Positions 12,923 through 23,532 of a stretch of 64,000 nucleotides of DNA are shown piece after piece. The position numbers were made by a program, and so were the translations under genes. This DNA is from Neckera pumila (Eukaryota; Streptophyta; Bryopsida; Hypnales; Neckeraceae): positions 6,884,501 through 6,948,500 of the forward strand of contig OZ018417.1 in NCBI GenBank assembly GCA_963969595.1, written 5' to 3'. Position 1 is the first letter of the stretch; each line of letters opens with the position of its first letter. The notes below the pieces were generated by a model, which searched no databases, was not told the origin of the DNA, and saw nothing but the letters and a program-made list of their open reading frames with translations.

Positions 12923-13037
12923 TGAAGGCTCAGCCTCACCTGTACCCATCCCAATACACACCACAATCCAATGTAATGTTAGTGAGGTTGTAACATGTGT
13001 CTTCAGTTGTAGCCAATTGTTATCTATGTCACAAATC
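12923..13037 (-). repeat. Array core block (example, unit 4)
   Basis: This is one of nine copies of the ~114 bp core. Read on the minus strand, many copies end in ACAG followed by GTGAGGCTGAGCC, which looks like a 5' splice site. Units 1, 4, 7 and 9 are preceded by a TTTTAG and unit 3 by TTTACAG, which look like 3' splice sites. Units 2, 5, 6 and 8 lack that AG. The frame is not kept open at the same places in all copies, so a coding exon is unlikely. A non-coding exon or a protein-binding block is possible. The copy at 18,967-19,080 is almost identical. Confidence 0.5.
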
Positions 13038-16000
13038 CTAAAATTCCAACAAGGAAGAAAAGGAAGAACAAACAAAGGTCAAAAGTCACATCAATGGTAA
13101 AGCAAATGCAAATCAGTGAGAAACATCCTCAAACACAATTAAGAAAACTCAAACACACTAAAAATCACCAAGACCTTTGCCATTCCGTAGTCAAGTAAAC
13201 TTGCTAGAAGTTCAAGAGTCACAGAGCGCTCCACACAAAACACCAGCCAAAGCAAATCGTCACACCAAGATGGTGATGTATGACACTACAAAGGCACTAA
13301 GTAGTTGCAAGGCTTGGAGGGAAAAACCAGAGAGACGTATTTATTAGGTAGTTGTAAAATAAATCACAATCTCTAATAGTGGAGACAACTAGTAAAGTCT
13401 ACACCCATAGTGGGTGGGTGGGTGGGTGGGATTTCCCACCTAACAGAGATAGTTTAAAATTTGAAATTTCCTTGGAGGACCACCCAAACTGATAATGGTC
13501 CAGAAACTTAGACATGTGAAACATAATTTATTTGCATAGACTTGCAAGGTTTAAAAGTTACTTGCTAACCAACAATAAAAATTAGGTACTTTTAAGCAAT
13601 TAGGTATTTGATAAAACACAAAATAAAAATATATATGAAAATGGAATTTAAATAATTGGAAGATAAAATAACCAAATAGGTATACTTTAACAATTCCAAA
13701 ACAAAGAATCTAAAGGTAACTTTTGCTTGGCTTATTATAAATTAGGGAATTAATATCTACAAATGGCCAAAGAAGAAGAGACTAAGACTGAACATCCTTG
13801 TTCAAAACAAGGCCTCAACTTTTCAAAACCTAATATTGTGGCCAAACATGAATCAAATTATCACATTGTAAAATTTTGCAATAGTGCATAGTAATCACAA
13901 GCTATCTAAAAAAGTCTCAAGATAGGATGTTTGTAAAGTAAGTACAAAACTTCCTATAAAACCAAGTGTCTAATCCAGAAAATATCCATGTAAAAGAGCA
14001 CAATCAGTTGATGAGATATCTGAGTGCTAAAATAAACTTGCTCCAAGTACTCCAAAAAAAATGAGAGTTCTTGACTTGAAGGCTTAGCCTCACCTGTGCC
14101 CATCCCAAGGTACAAAATAAGTCAATGTTAAATCAATGAGGATGCACGAAGTGTCTTCAACTAAAGCCAATTGTTATCTATGTCACACGTCAACAAAAAA
14201 CACAAAGAACACAATAAATCACAAGTTTAAGCAAAAGTAACGCATGATCCTAAGCAAGATACATAAGCCTAAAGACCTTTGCCATTCTTGTGAGTAGCAA
14301 GTTGTGGAAGCTCAAAGATTGCACACAAGTGAAAAACTCCACACCAAAAATCAAGCATTGCAAAGAGAGAGACTTAGAGGCACAGAAGCCACTATAAGGA
14401 GTACAAGCTCACTAATTTGAAATTTGGGAGGGAACAAGTCACAGAAGTGGTCATAAAGGAGAATTAGATCTACCTATCATACCACAAGTAGTGGGTATTA
14501 GCCAAATAAAAATTCACCTTTAATGGGTGGGTGGATGGTATTTCTCACCCGGCCGGCTATCTACAAATCAAGTACAAATTAAAAACCACAAAATGTGGAT
14601 GTACTCAAATATTAAGGCTTGTAGTTTTATTTTTTAATTTTCATAGATTAGTCAAATTTCTATGAATATGAAACCAACCTAAAGAAATATTTAGTTAAAT
14701 TTGGTTTATTATCTAAAGGTGTGTGCTTGACAACAAGATGGGAAATAAATTGAATCAAACTATATCAAATCACTTTGGGCAAAGAGATTATTTATAGCTA
14801 ATAGAGAAAATTTGTGTGGTTTTACCACAATAAAAAAGCTATAGAAATAAATTAGTAAAAGAGGGCCAACTTTTTTGTATTTAGATCAATCATAGGTTAA
14901 TCACACAAGTGATCAAATCTATGACTAAAGAAGGGACTTTTACTGAAATACCCCTAAACAGGGCTTCATTTAAAACTAACTAACTTCTTGCTAAAATGAG
15001 TCATATTAGCTTGCATCAAATCATAAACCAAGTCATGGACTAAGGGATATTGTATCAAAAAATATCACTTTGAAATAGTTATCCAAAAAAGTTACTTTGG
15101 ATATAATTGAGTCCTCAAACTCTCTATAGAAATCACAAATGCATTATATCCCATCCATATCTAATAGTAAAGTAACAGCACAAGAGAAATAGGAGTCCAC
15201 ATAGGAATCCATGTGTGTGAATACAAATTGCTCCATGAATCACAAATCGGAAGAGTTGGATTTGAAGGCTCAGCCTCACCTGTACCCGTCCCAAACACAA
15301 AAACAAGCCAATGTAGTGTGAGTGAGGATGCAACAGGTGTTTAAAGTTGAAGCCAATTGCTATCTATGTCACAAATCCAGCAAGTCAAATGAAAAACATA
15401 GTTGAATAAAAACACACAAGGAAGCAAAAAGGCAACATAATTTAAACACACTCCAAAGTCAAGAGACCTTTGCCATTCCTCCTTCACACTAGAAGCCCAA
15501 GAGTTGCACTCAAAGTTTCAAAACTATCCTCCAAAATCACACCACAGTGAATCGTCGCACTCACAAGCCAAAGAGGAGTACTAACATACAAATGAGAGGC
15601 TAATATAGTCTCAGACTGTGGGAGAGAAACCACTCTATGGATAATAATGATGCATGTGGGAGATAATTATCCACTACCATCTTAGAGTGATTACTAAATT
15701 AGGCGCCACCCATTGTGGGTGGGTGGGTGGGTTTATACCAATGTCACTCCCGCCTTGATTCAAAATAATTTGAATAACTACCTATGATGTAATCTACCAT
15801 AGAAGTACTTGCCTGTTACAGGCTAAATTTTCAAGAACCAAATTACTATGGAAGATGTGCCAAAAGGAGATTGGCTCATAGTAATTATAATTTGAATCAC
15901 TATGGAAGATAAGCCTAAAAAGAGAAAGGCCCATAGGAAATTATATTTTTAATTAATCCAAATTGGAAAAATGTAAAAAAGAATTATAGTAAAATTTATG

Positions 16001-16458
16001 CAAATCCGTAGATTGGACTATAAATGGAAAACTATAATTCAATTGATATATATGTAAATCAGAGGTACTCTTAGGATAACTAAACAACAAGAAGAAGAAA
16101 ATGGTATTTTATTTTTTACACAATCCCCCATAAGAATGGATTAACCATGTCAAAATGGTAAAAATTGGAAAAAACATTTTGGTAAAAAAGGTTCTAGGAC
16201 TATAACCTCTGGCAACGTCAAGTTGTTTTAACTAGGAATAAATAACTTTTACAAATGCCGAAGAAGAAGGACTAAGACTCAAACACCCCAAAACAGGGCT
16301 TCATCTTTTCTCAACTTAATCTTGAAGCAAAACAAATATCTTGGCCATGAGATAAACCATTCTACATCAAATCTCAATATTCTTTCAAGCTTGCTCCAGT
16401 AGTATCACAACAAGTTTATGTATAAAATATTCCTTTGTTTTGAAAGAAGTAACATAAC

Positions 16459-16462
<4 letters not shown>

Positions 16463-16530
<68 letters not shown>
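16463..16530. repeat. (AT)n microsatellite, ~34 units
   Basis: An uninterrupted AT dinucleotide run lies inside unit 7 of the tandem array, between the first conserved block and the core. No other unit has it, so it arose after the array formed. Confidence 0.97.
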
Positions 16531-16532
<2 letters not shown>

Positions 16533-19500
16533 ATAGGCCTAAGCACAAAATAGGGCAAAGATGTGATGTCCATGTGCTTGAAAATCTTGTTCCATGAAAT
16601 CCACAAACTTGGGAGTCCAGGATCTGAAGGCTCAGCCTTACCTGTACTCGTCCCAAACACAAAAACAAGCCAATGTAGTGTGAGTGAGGATGCAACAGGT
16701 GTTTAAAGCTGAAAGCCAGTTGCTATCTATGTCACAGATCCTAAAAATTCCAAACAATGAAGGAAAGGAAGGCAAAACAAGGGCCATAAGTCGCATCAAT
16801 AGGTCAAACAAATGCAGTAAGTGTAAAACATATCCTCCAACACACTAAGAAGCCATAAGACCTTTGCCATTCTCGTTGTCAAGTAACTTGCTAGAAGTTC
16901 AAGAGTTGCAAATCACTCCACACAATCCCAAGCCAAAGCCAACCACCGCACCAAAGATGGTGAAGTATGGCGACTTCAAGCAACTAAGTAGTCACTAACT
17001 TGGAGGGAAAAACCAAAGAGACGTATTGATGAGGTAGTTGTGATTTAAATCACAAACTGTAGTAGTGGAGGCATCTAATAATGTCCACACCCTTAGTGGG
17101 TGGGTGGGTGGTATTTCCCACCATCCAGCCATAGTATAGGCTTTCAAATTTTGAAATTTCTTTAATGGATCAATCATAATGCTAATGATCCAGAAAATTA
17201 GGCATATAGAGCAAGACTATTTTATATAGATAAAACTTGCTAGCCTACTTCACAAGAACATATAAAGGTGTTTTTAAGAAAAAGAATATTACCATAAAAG
17301 ATATATATGAAATATTTGAAATATTTGAAATATTAAATTTTCAAGCAAGGGAATAGGTTTATTGGAAGATAAAATATTTTATCGTTACCAAAGCAAAGGT
17401 TCTTAAAGGCAAACTTCACATGGCTTTTTTAATAAAATAAAAAGGGTTTTTCACCCTAACCATAGTTGAAGAAGAAGAAGAGACCAAGACTGAGACACCC
17501 CTAAACAGGGCTTCATCTTTGTCAAAACCTAACTTTATGCTTCACAGTGACTTACATCACTTCATACAACATCATAAAAACTTGTTTTGAGTTACCAAAA
17601 GTATCAAACTAGATACTACCAAACTTTGTATTGGTAACTACAATTCCAAAGACAATCACAAGTGCCATGGCCTATCCCTATCAAATCACAAGTTTCAAAC
17701 ACAGAACCTAGAACCCAAGTAAAATTGAGTCCATGTGCTTGTAAATCAATTGTTCCATGAGTTCCAAAATTAGAAAAGTTGGATTTGAAGGCTGAGCCTC
17801 ACCTGTGCCCATCTCAAAGCACAAAACAAACCAATGTTAAGTCAGTGAGGATGCACAAGGTGTCTTTAGCTAAAGCCAATTGTTATCTATGTCACAAATC
17901 CATTACACCAAAATGCAAGAACTAGTAAAGCAGGTCATGAGGTAGAAAACATCAAAGTCACAGCAAGTAACTAACTCAAATCACAACACACAAGCAAAAA
18001 GGACCTTTGCCATTCTCAAGAAGCTCAAGAGTCGTCACACAAATGCTCCACACCAAAGCTAACCGCCACAGCTAATGATCAAAAGATGTGAGACAATGTG
18101 AGCGGACGGCTATTTCATGCTCACAAACTTGGAGGGAAAGTTTTCAAAAAAATCATAATGGGGTAGTTCGTTTAACTACTTGCCATAGTAGTGGCATAAT
18201 TTTTATTTAAAGCCATACCCATAGTGGGTGGTGTGGGTGGTATCCCATACCATAAGGTCTAATTACACCTATTTGGCCAACCCATAATAGGTTTAGTATT
18301 AAAACTGGGCCATAGCAAAATTAAATTAATGCATAGGTTTACAAATCTATGGAGTGAATTTTTATAGGTAAAAGTCCCCTACTCCAAATTAAACATTAGT
18401 GGCATGTTTTAAATAATTGTGCTACTTCATAAAATAATTAGAGAGCCACCAAAAATTTAAAAAAATATACAAAGTGGATACTTGTGCAAAGATATGACAA
18501 TTAGGGCTTTCAAAAGCTAGAAGGGATAATGAATTAAAAACTATTTTTTAACCATTTCGCAAAGGCATAAGGACTTAGCTTGCTTTCACTAGGCAATTTT
18601 TTGTTATCCGCAATATGGGATATTTTTAAATCACCAAAATCAAGACATGATTAATTGCCGAAGAAGAAGAAGGACTAAGACTGAAACACCCCAAAACAGG
18701 GCCTCATCTTTTCTTAACTTAACTTGAAACAAAACAAGTATCATGGCCTTCAAAATAGCCCATTCTAATTCAAATCTCACCATTCTCTAAGGCTTTACAA
18801 ATAGTGTCAAGACTAGTGTTTATGTAAATGTATAAAGCCTATTTTGTAAAAAGAAGTAGTCTAACAACAATATCCATAAGTCTAAGCACAAAAATGCAAG
18901 GAAGAAATATCCATGTGCTTGAAAATCTTGTTCCATGAAATCCACAAATTTGGGAGTCCAGGATCTGAAGGCTCAGCTTCACCTGTACCCATCCCAATAC
19001 ACACCACAATCCAATGTAATGTTAGTGAGGTTGTAACATGTGTCTTCAGCTGTAGCCAATTGTTATCTATGTCACAAATCCTAAAATTCCAACAAGGAAG
19101 AAAAGGAAGAACAAACAAAGGTCATAAGTCACATCAATGGTAAAACAGATGCAAATCAATGAGAAACATCCTCAAACACACTAAGAAAACTCAAACACAC
19201 TAAAAAATCACCAAGACCTTTGCCATTCCGTAGTCAAGTAAACTTGCTAGAAGTTCAAGAGTCACAGAGCACTCCACACAAAACACCAGCCAAAGCAAAT
19301 CGTCACACCAAGATGGTGATGTATGACACTACAAAGGCACTAAGTAGTTGCGAGGCTTGGAGGGAAAACCAGAGAGACGTATTTATTAGGTAGTTGTAAA
19401 ATAACTCCCAATCTCACAGTGGAGACAACTAGTAAAGTCTGCACCCATAGTGGGTGGGTGGGTGGGATTCCCACCTGACACACATAGTTTTAAAATTTGA

Positions 19501-19820
19501 AATTTCTTTGGGGGACCACCCAAAGTGATAATGGTCCAGAAATTTAGACACGTGGAGCATAATATAATTGCATAGACTTGCAATGTTTTAATAAAATTAT
19601 TTGCTAACCATCCAAATAAAAATTAAGTACTTCTAAGCAATTAGGTATTTGATAAAAATATATATGTGACAACGGGATTTAAATAATCGGAAGATAAAAT
19701 AACCAAATAGGTGTATTTTAACAATTCCAAAACAAAGAATCTAAGGTAACTTTTGCTTGGCTTATTATAAATTAGAGAATTACTCCCTATAAATGGCCAA
19801 AGAAGAAGAAGAAGAAGAAG

Positions 19821-20463
19821 ATGAAGAAAGTGTTCACCACCTTATCTTCCACCTCAACTACTCAAGTTAAGTGGACTATCACCCATACTTACATCACATG
19901 ACTATCCTAACACCCACTGACCATTATAATTGACCACACAACTAACTTCCAATTTTTTTCTTAAAGATAAATCACCTCAAAGGTAAACTAAAAGGCAAAC
20001 TATCTCTATTTTTTTCTTCTATATTTTTTTTCTTTTATATCTTCACATACACGAAATTAAATTAGAAACTTACTTCAAATATGAAAAATTGGATCTAACA
20101 TATGTCTAATAGAGGTAAAAAAATAGAATTCCAAGAAAAATATCACTCCACTTTGATATACTAAAATTCAAAGCAAAAACTAAAACTAAATTTTACAACC
20201 ATATAATTCTATAATCAAATCCTATCAAAATAGCATAGAAATAATCATTTTTACATAATGTACGCATTTGCAATGCTACAGCGCATAGAGTGAAATTGCA
20301 CAAAGTATAGACTCAATTTTTGAAGTCACTATATACGATATTGTAGCTCTTTATTATGAGCTTGCTATAAGTGGATATTGTGCTTTTTCATTAAAAAAAT
20401 TGACAAATGGATAGTATGAGTGGCGCTTTGTTGAAGTCTTTTGTGTGCTTATAATTTAGTGGA
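19821..20463. other. AT-rich sequence after the array
   Basis: No gene or clear repeat was recognised between the (GAA)n run and the truncated TTAA-family element. Confidence 0.5.
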
Positions 20464-21055
20464 TTAACCCTTTAAAGTTCTTTGACTATGTTTTCACCAA
20501 AAATGCTTTCATAAGTGCCATTTTTTGTACAAGTACCAAATTTTAGGGAAAAAAATTTTGGACACCATAAGATCTTGTAGTATGCTGGTTTCAAAAGATG
20601 TGGAAAAAACTTCAGAATTTTTCACCATGTTGATTGCAAAATATTAGCGTTTGAATTAATAGAAATCCTTTTTTGGCCTTGCAAAAAACAGGGCACTTTA
20701 TAAGCTCACACTTGTATGAAAAAAATGTCCTTGTTGGTAGTGTTTTTTTAGATTCATTCTTCAAGGCAAGTTGGCTATATGCTTGAAATTTTCATATCAT
20801 TTGGAATTGTATAATATATAGGGAAAAAATAGTAAGCAGAAAGAAATAAGAATGATTTAAAATACTAAATTGTTAAAAATTTCGTTATGGAATTGAAAAA
20901 TGCCAATTCCAATGGTTGTAATATTGTAATATATAATCCACATCCTACAAATCTACTTTTTCAAAAAATATTGACCATTGAGTTAAATAAAGGACTTCAA
21001 AGTTTATTTTAGAGTAGATAATCTATTACTGCCTACAAACTAAAACTCCTCATAG
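20464..21055 (+). mobile_element. TTAA-family element, right end missing
   Basis: It begins TTAACCCTTTAAAGTTCTTTG, followed by text shared with the elements at 27,948 and 48,750: GCCATTTTTTGTACAAG, GATCTTGTAGTATGCTGG, TGGCTATATGCTTGAAA, GGAATTGTATAATATATAGG and AAAGTTTATTTTAGAGTAGA. The match stops near 21,055, and the complementary right end (GGTCCTTTAGGGGTTAA) is absent. No coding capacity is visible. Confidence 0.8.
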
Positions 21056-21819
21056 GTGGACTTCCTTACCACTTTCTTTGTAGTAAATGTTCATGTGGTA
21101 CTAACACTTGGAAGGATAAGGCCTATCACCAAGGTAGTCTTTCCAAAATTATTTAGATCTACAATGAATGGATGTCCTTTTCTGTTTTGTTTTCAAAGTA
21201 ATTATAGAAGTCCTTCATAGAAAATATTTTATTTATAAGAAGTTGAGATTAAATTACTTTTATTTAAAAAATATCTATTGGAAAGAAAGAAAGAGATTTT
21301 TTTCCTTTTGCCATTTTATGTGTGTAGAATTGTACCTTCATTTTTTAGCAATTGTTACACTTTGAGATATATATTCTAAATAGTTTTACAAGGTAGATTA
21401 CTTAATAGATGGATTGAGTTTTATAACTTTGTGAAGTCATTGATGACTTTCATTTCTAAATTTTCTCAAAATTTACCAAATACATATATATATATGACAG
21501 TATTTATCATCATTATGTCATTTGCTTGATATGTTTTTAATAGTAGATATGTAATAAATTTCATACTATATAGCTTGCAATGACATGATGCTTGTATTGA
21601 AACTATATGTGTGAATTTCAAGTTTGTAAGGCATCATCATTATGATACATTATTGCAAATTATGTCTCACAAAAGGATGACTTCATTTATGTAATTTGTA
21701 CTTAACAAGAAACTATAAGCCAATATCAACTACTATGCATGCAATAATAAGTACATAAATATAACTAAAATTGTGAGATTACAGCTATACTACAATGTAC
21801 CAAAAAGTGGTTGCACACA
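21056..21819. other. AT-rich intergenic sequence
   Basis: Nothing recognisable apart from short AT runs. Its last three bases (ACA, 21,817-21,819) are the left target-site duplication of the CACTA element. Confidence 0.5.
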
Positions 21820-21920
21820 CACGAGTAGAAAAAAACAATGCCCAAATTAACAAAAATGAACATAGAAGTGTTGATTTTTTTTGTTAATACGGACAAACTA
21901 ATTTGGGTACTTTTGAACAC

Positions 21921-22016
21921 AAAAGTGTTCATTTGGTAACAAACAAGTGTTCATTTGGTAACAAAAAAGTATTCATTGTAACAAAAAAGTGTTCATTTGG
22001 TAACAAAAAAGTGTTA
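21921..22016 (+). repeat. Subterminal direct repeats of ~22 bp in the CACTA element
   Basis: Four units of AAGTGTTCATTTGGTAACAAA, one of them shortened to AAGTATTCATTGTAACAAA, follow in tandem. Short subterminal repeats of this kind bind the transposition protein in known CACTA elements. That role here is inferred from position. Confidence 0.85.
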
Positions 22017-22083
22017 ATTTTTTTGTTAATTTGGACATTTTTTTTCAAAAACCTACAAAGTATTTTTATTTTTAAAATTCCTA

Positions 22084-22215
22084 ACCAATGGGGAATTGCA
22101 ACATGGCAGTGCCAACTAGGCAACTGCCCACATGGCAGAGCCACCTAACCTAAGTTACCCACATGGCAACACCGCCACCTAGGCAGGTACCACGTGGCAT
22201 TGCCACGCGGGCAAT
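22084..22215. repeat. GC-rich subterminal block with CACATGGCA motifs
   Basis: In this otherwise AT-rich element a GC-rich stretch contains repeated ACATGGCA or CACGTGGCA words (near 22,101, 22,129, 22,160 and 22,190) alternating with AGGCA and GCCACC. The words occur in both orientations, so the block can pair with itself. Confidence 0.6.
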
Positions 22216-22281
22216 CCCTTGGTGGTGCAACCAAGGGGGTTTGAACCTTGGACCTCGCGGGTGAGGTCCAAAGTTCAAACC
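22216..22281. repeat. Two adjacent hairpins in the CACTA element
   Basis: The first hairpin is CCCTTGGT - GGTGCA - ACCAAGGG (8 bp stem, 6 nt loop). The second has 19 bp arms, 22,238-22,256 and 22,263-22,281, starting GGTTTGAACC and ending GGTTCAAACC-like, with a 6 nt loop and one mismatch. The arm contains a GGTTTGAAC word that resembles a Pol III B box, but no tRNA fold surrounds it. Confidence 0.85.
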
Positions 22282-22362
22282 AATACACCATCAACAAACA
22301 TTGATGTAAATAATGAAAGTAGGAATTTATTTATTAAGTTTCTTGGGGTTTTTTCCATGGTT

Positions 22363-23263
22363 TTTTAAAGTCAGCAGACTTTGGTGCTCATTTTCACCTA
22401 GTATTTGAACTGTTTTCAAAAAACTTTGAACTTAAAAAAGTTGGAAAATGAAGTCAACTTTCACCTCCAACAATCCATTTGCAATTCCAAGACTCTGATC
22501 AAAAGTTACAACAAAAAAACTGAGGGTGTTCAACCATTTTTTTTTTAAATGTCCAAATGCACCCCTCTCTGATTTTTGTCCATAACTTTTGATAGGAGGC
22601 TTGAAATCATAAACGGACTGTTAAAGGTGAAAGTTGAATTGATTTAGCAACTTACTCTAGTTCTAAGTATTTTGAAAAAAAGTCATCTTCTATGTCAAAA
22701 TCGCCTCCAAAGTCGGCTGACTTTTGAAAATACCGAGTAGTGAATAGTTAATTTTCAAAAAGAAATACATAGTATAACTAGGAGTTCAAAAGCTTCTAAA
22801 GAAGCAAAAAGATTTAAGAAAAAAAAAATCTTAAAATTGCATGTATAGTTGAAGCATAGAAGTTGTTTTATTGAGTTTTTTCATTTTTCCAATGTTTTTG
22901 AAAGTCAGCAGACTTTGAAGGTGATTTTGACATAGAAGATGACCTTTTTTCAAAATACTTAGAACTAGAATAATTTGCTAAATCAATTCAAATTTCACCT
23001 CCAATAGTCCGTTTATGATTTCAAGCCTCCAATCAAAAGTTATAGACAAAAATCAGAGAGGGGTGCATTTGGACATTTAAAAAAAAAATGGTTGAACACC
23101 CTCTCAGTTTTTTTTGTTGTAACTTTTGATCAGAGTCTTGGAATTGCAAACGGATTGTTGGAGGTGAAAGTTGACTTCATTTGCCAACTTTTTCCAGTTC
23201 AAAGTTTTTTGAGAAAAATTCAAACACTAGGTGAAAATCACCACCAAAGTCTGGTGACTTTAG
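22363..23263. repeat. Nested inverted repeat: four alternating copies of a ~185 bp unit
   Basis: A long palindrome has arms at 22,363-22,730 and 22,895-23,263 and a ~165 bp spacer. Each arm is itself a diverged palindrome: it starts with AAAGTCAGCAGACTTTG and ends with the reverse of AAAGTCAGCCGACTTTGG. The unit is therefore present four times as plus, minus, plus, minus. Shared text includes TTTCACCTCCAACAATCC-type and CCAAATGCACCCCTCTCTGA-type words. An RNA copy of the region could fold into one long hairpin or two shorter ones. Confidence 0.85.
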
Positions 23264-23532
23264 AATGTGAATTTAAAAAAACAAACAATTGCTTTATTAA
23301 AAGTTTAAAAGATTCCAAAAGGTTCCCAAAGATTCCAAAATGATTCCATAAAATTTAACAAACTTTTGTTGATTTGATACTTGTACTACCCAAGTCAACC
23401 AAAAAAATGTCACTTTTCTGTTAATTTGGGCAAAATCAACAAAAAACTTTGGAAATGGACAATACATTATCCAAATTAACAAAAATTTGTTGATGGTATG
23501 TTAATTTGGGCACGGATTTTCTACTAGTGACA

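Larger units (their letters stand above)
8700..19820. repeat. Tandem array of nine diverged ~1.2 kb units
   Basis: Nine units follow one another in the same orientation. Each carries, in order on the plus strand: a block like GACTGAAACACCCCAAAACA; a ~114 bp core from GAAGGCTCAGCCTCACCTGT to TATCTATGTCACA; AGACCTTTGCCATTC; a GGAGGGAAA block; and a GTGGGTGGGTGGGTGG block. The cores start at about 9,057, 10,321, 11,716, 12,923, 14,078, 15,263, 16,626, 17,787 and 18,967, so periods are about 1,155-1,395 bp. Sequence between blocks differs strongly among units, but unit 2 closely matches unit 6, and unit 4 closely matches unit 9. The end is marked by a (GAA)n run at 19,799-19,820, which occupies the place where a tenth unit would start. 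No long ORF crosses a unit. Confidence 0.9.
21820..23529. mobile_element. Non-autonomous CACTA (En/Spm-type) element
   Basis: The right end reads TTTTCTACTAGTG, the reverse complement of CACTAGTAGAAAA, the classic CACTA terminus. The left end reads CACGAGTAGAA, one base away. Both ends continue into TGCCCAAATTAAC. The element is flanked by the 3 bp direct repeat ACA (21,817-21,819 and 23,530-23,532), the size expected for this superfamily. At 1,710 bp without a transposase ORF it must be non-autonomous. Subterminal repeats, hairpins and a large nested inverted repeat fill the interior and are listed separately. Confidence 0.88.

Noticed and set aside
12839..13100. Conserved 76-78 codon frames in array units 4 and 9
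   Set aside because: Identical peptides in two units reflect recent duplication of those units. The frame is not maintained in the other seven.
16385..16695. Open frames of 91 and 96 codons with IYIYIY stretches
   Set aside because: They are produced by the (AT)n microsatellite fused to array sequence. The same holds for the frames across 52,768-52,850.
8700..19820. Array read as nested LTR retrotransposons
   Set aside because: No primer-binding site, polypurine tract, TG..CA-bounded repeats or gag/pol motifs were found, and unit length is too small and regular.
21921..22016. CRISPR-like array of ~22 bp repeats
   Set aside because: The units are contiguous, without spacers, lie at the end of a plant CACTA element, and this is a eukaryotic sequence.
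22238..22281. tRNA gene or tRNA-derived SINE because of GGTTTGAACC
   Set aside because: The word is part of a simple 19 bp hairpin. No acceptor, D or anticodon arms can be drawn around it.
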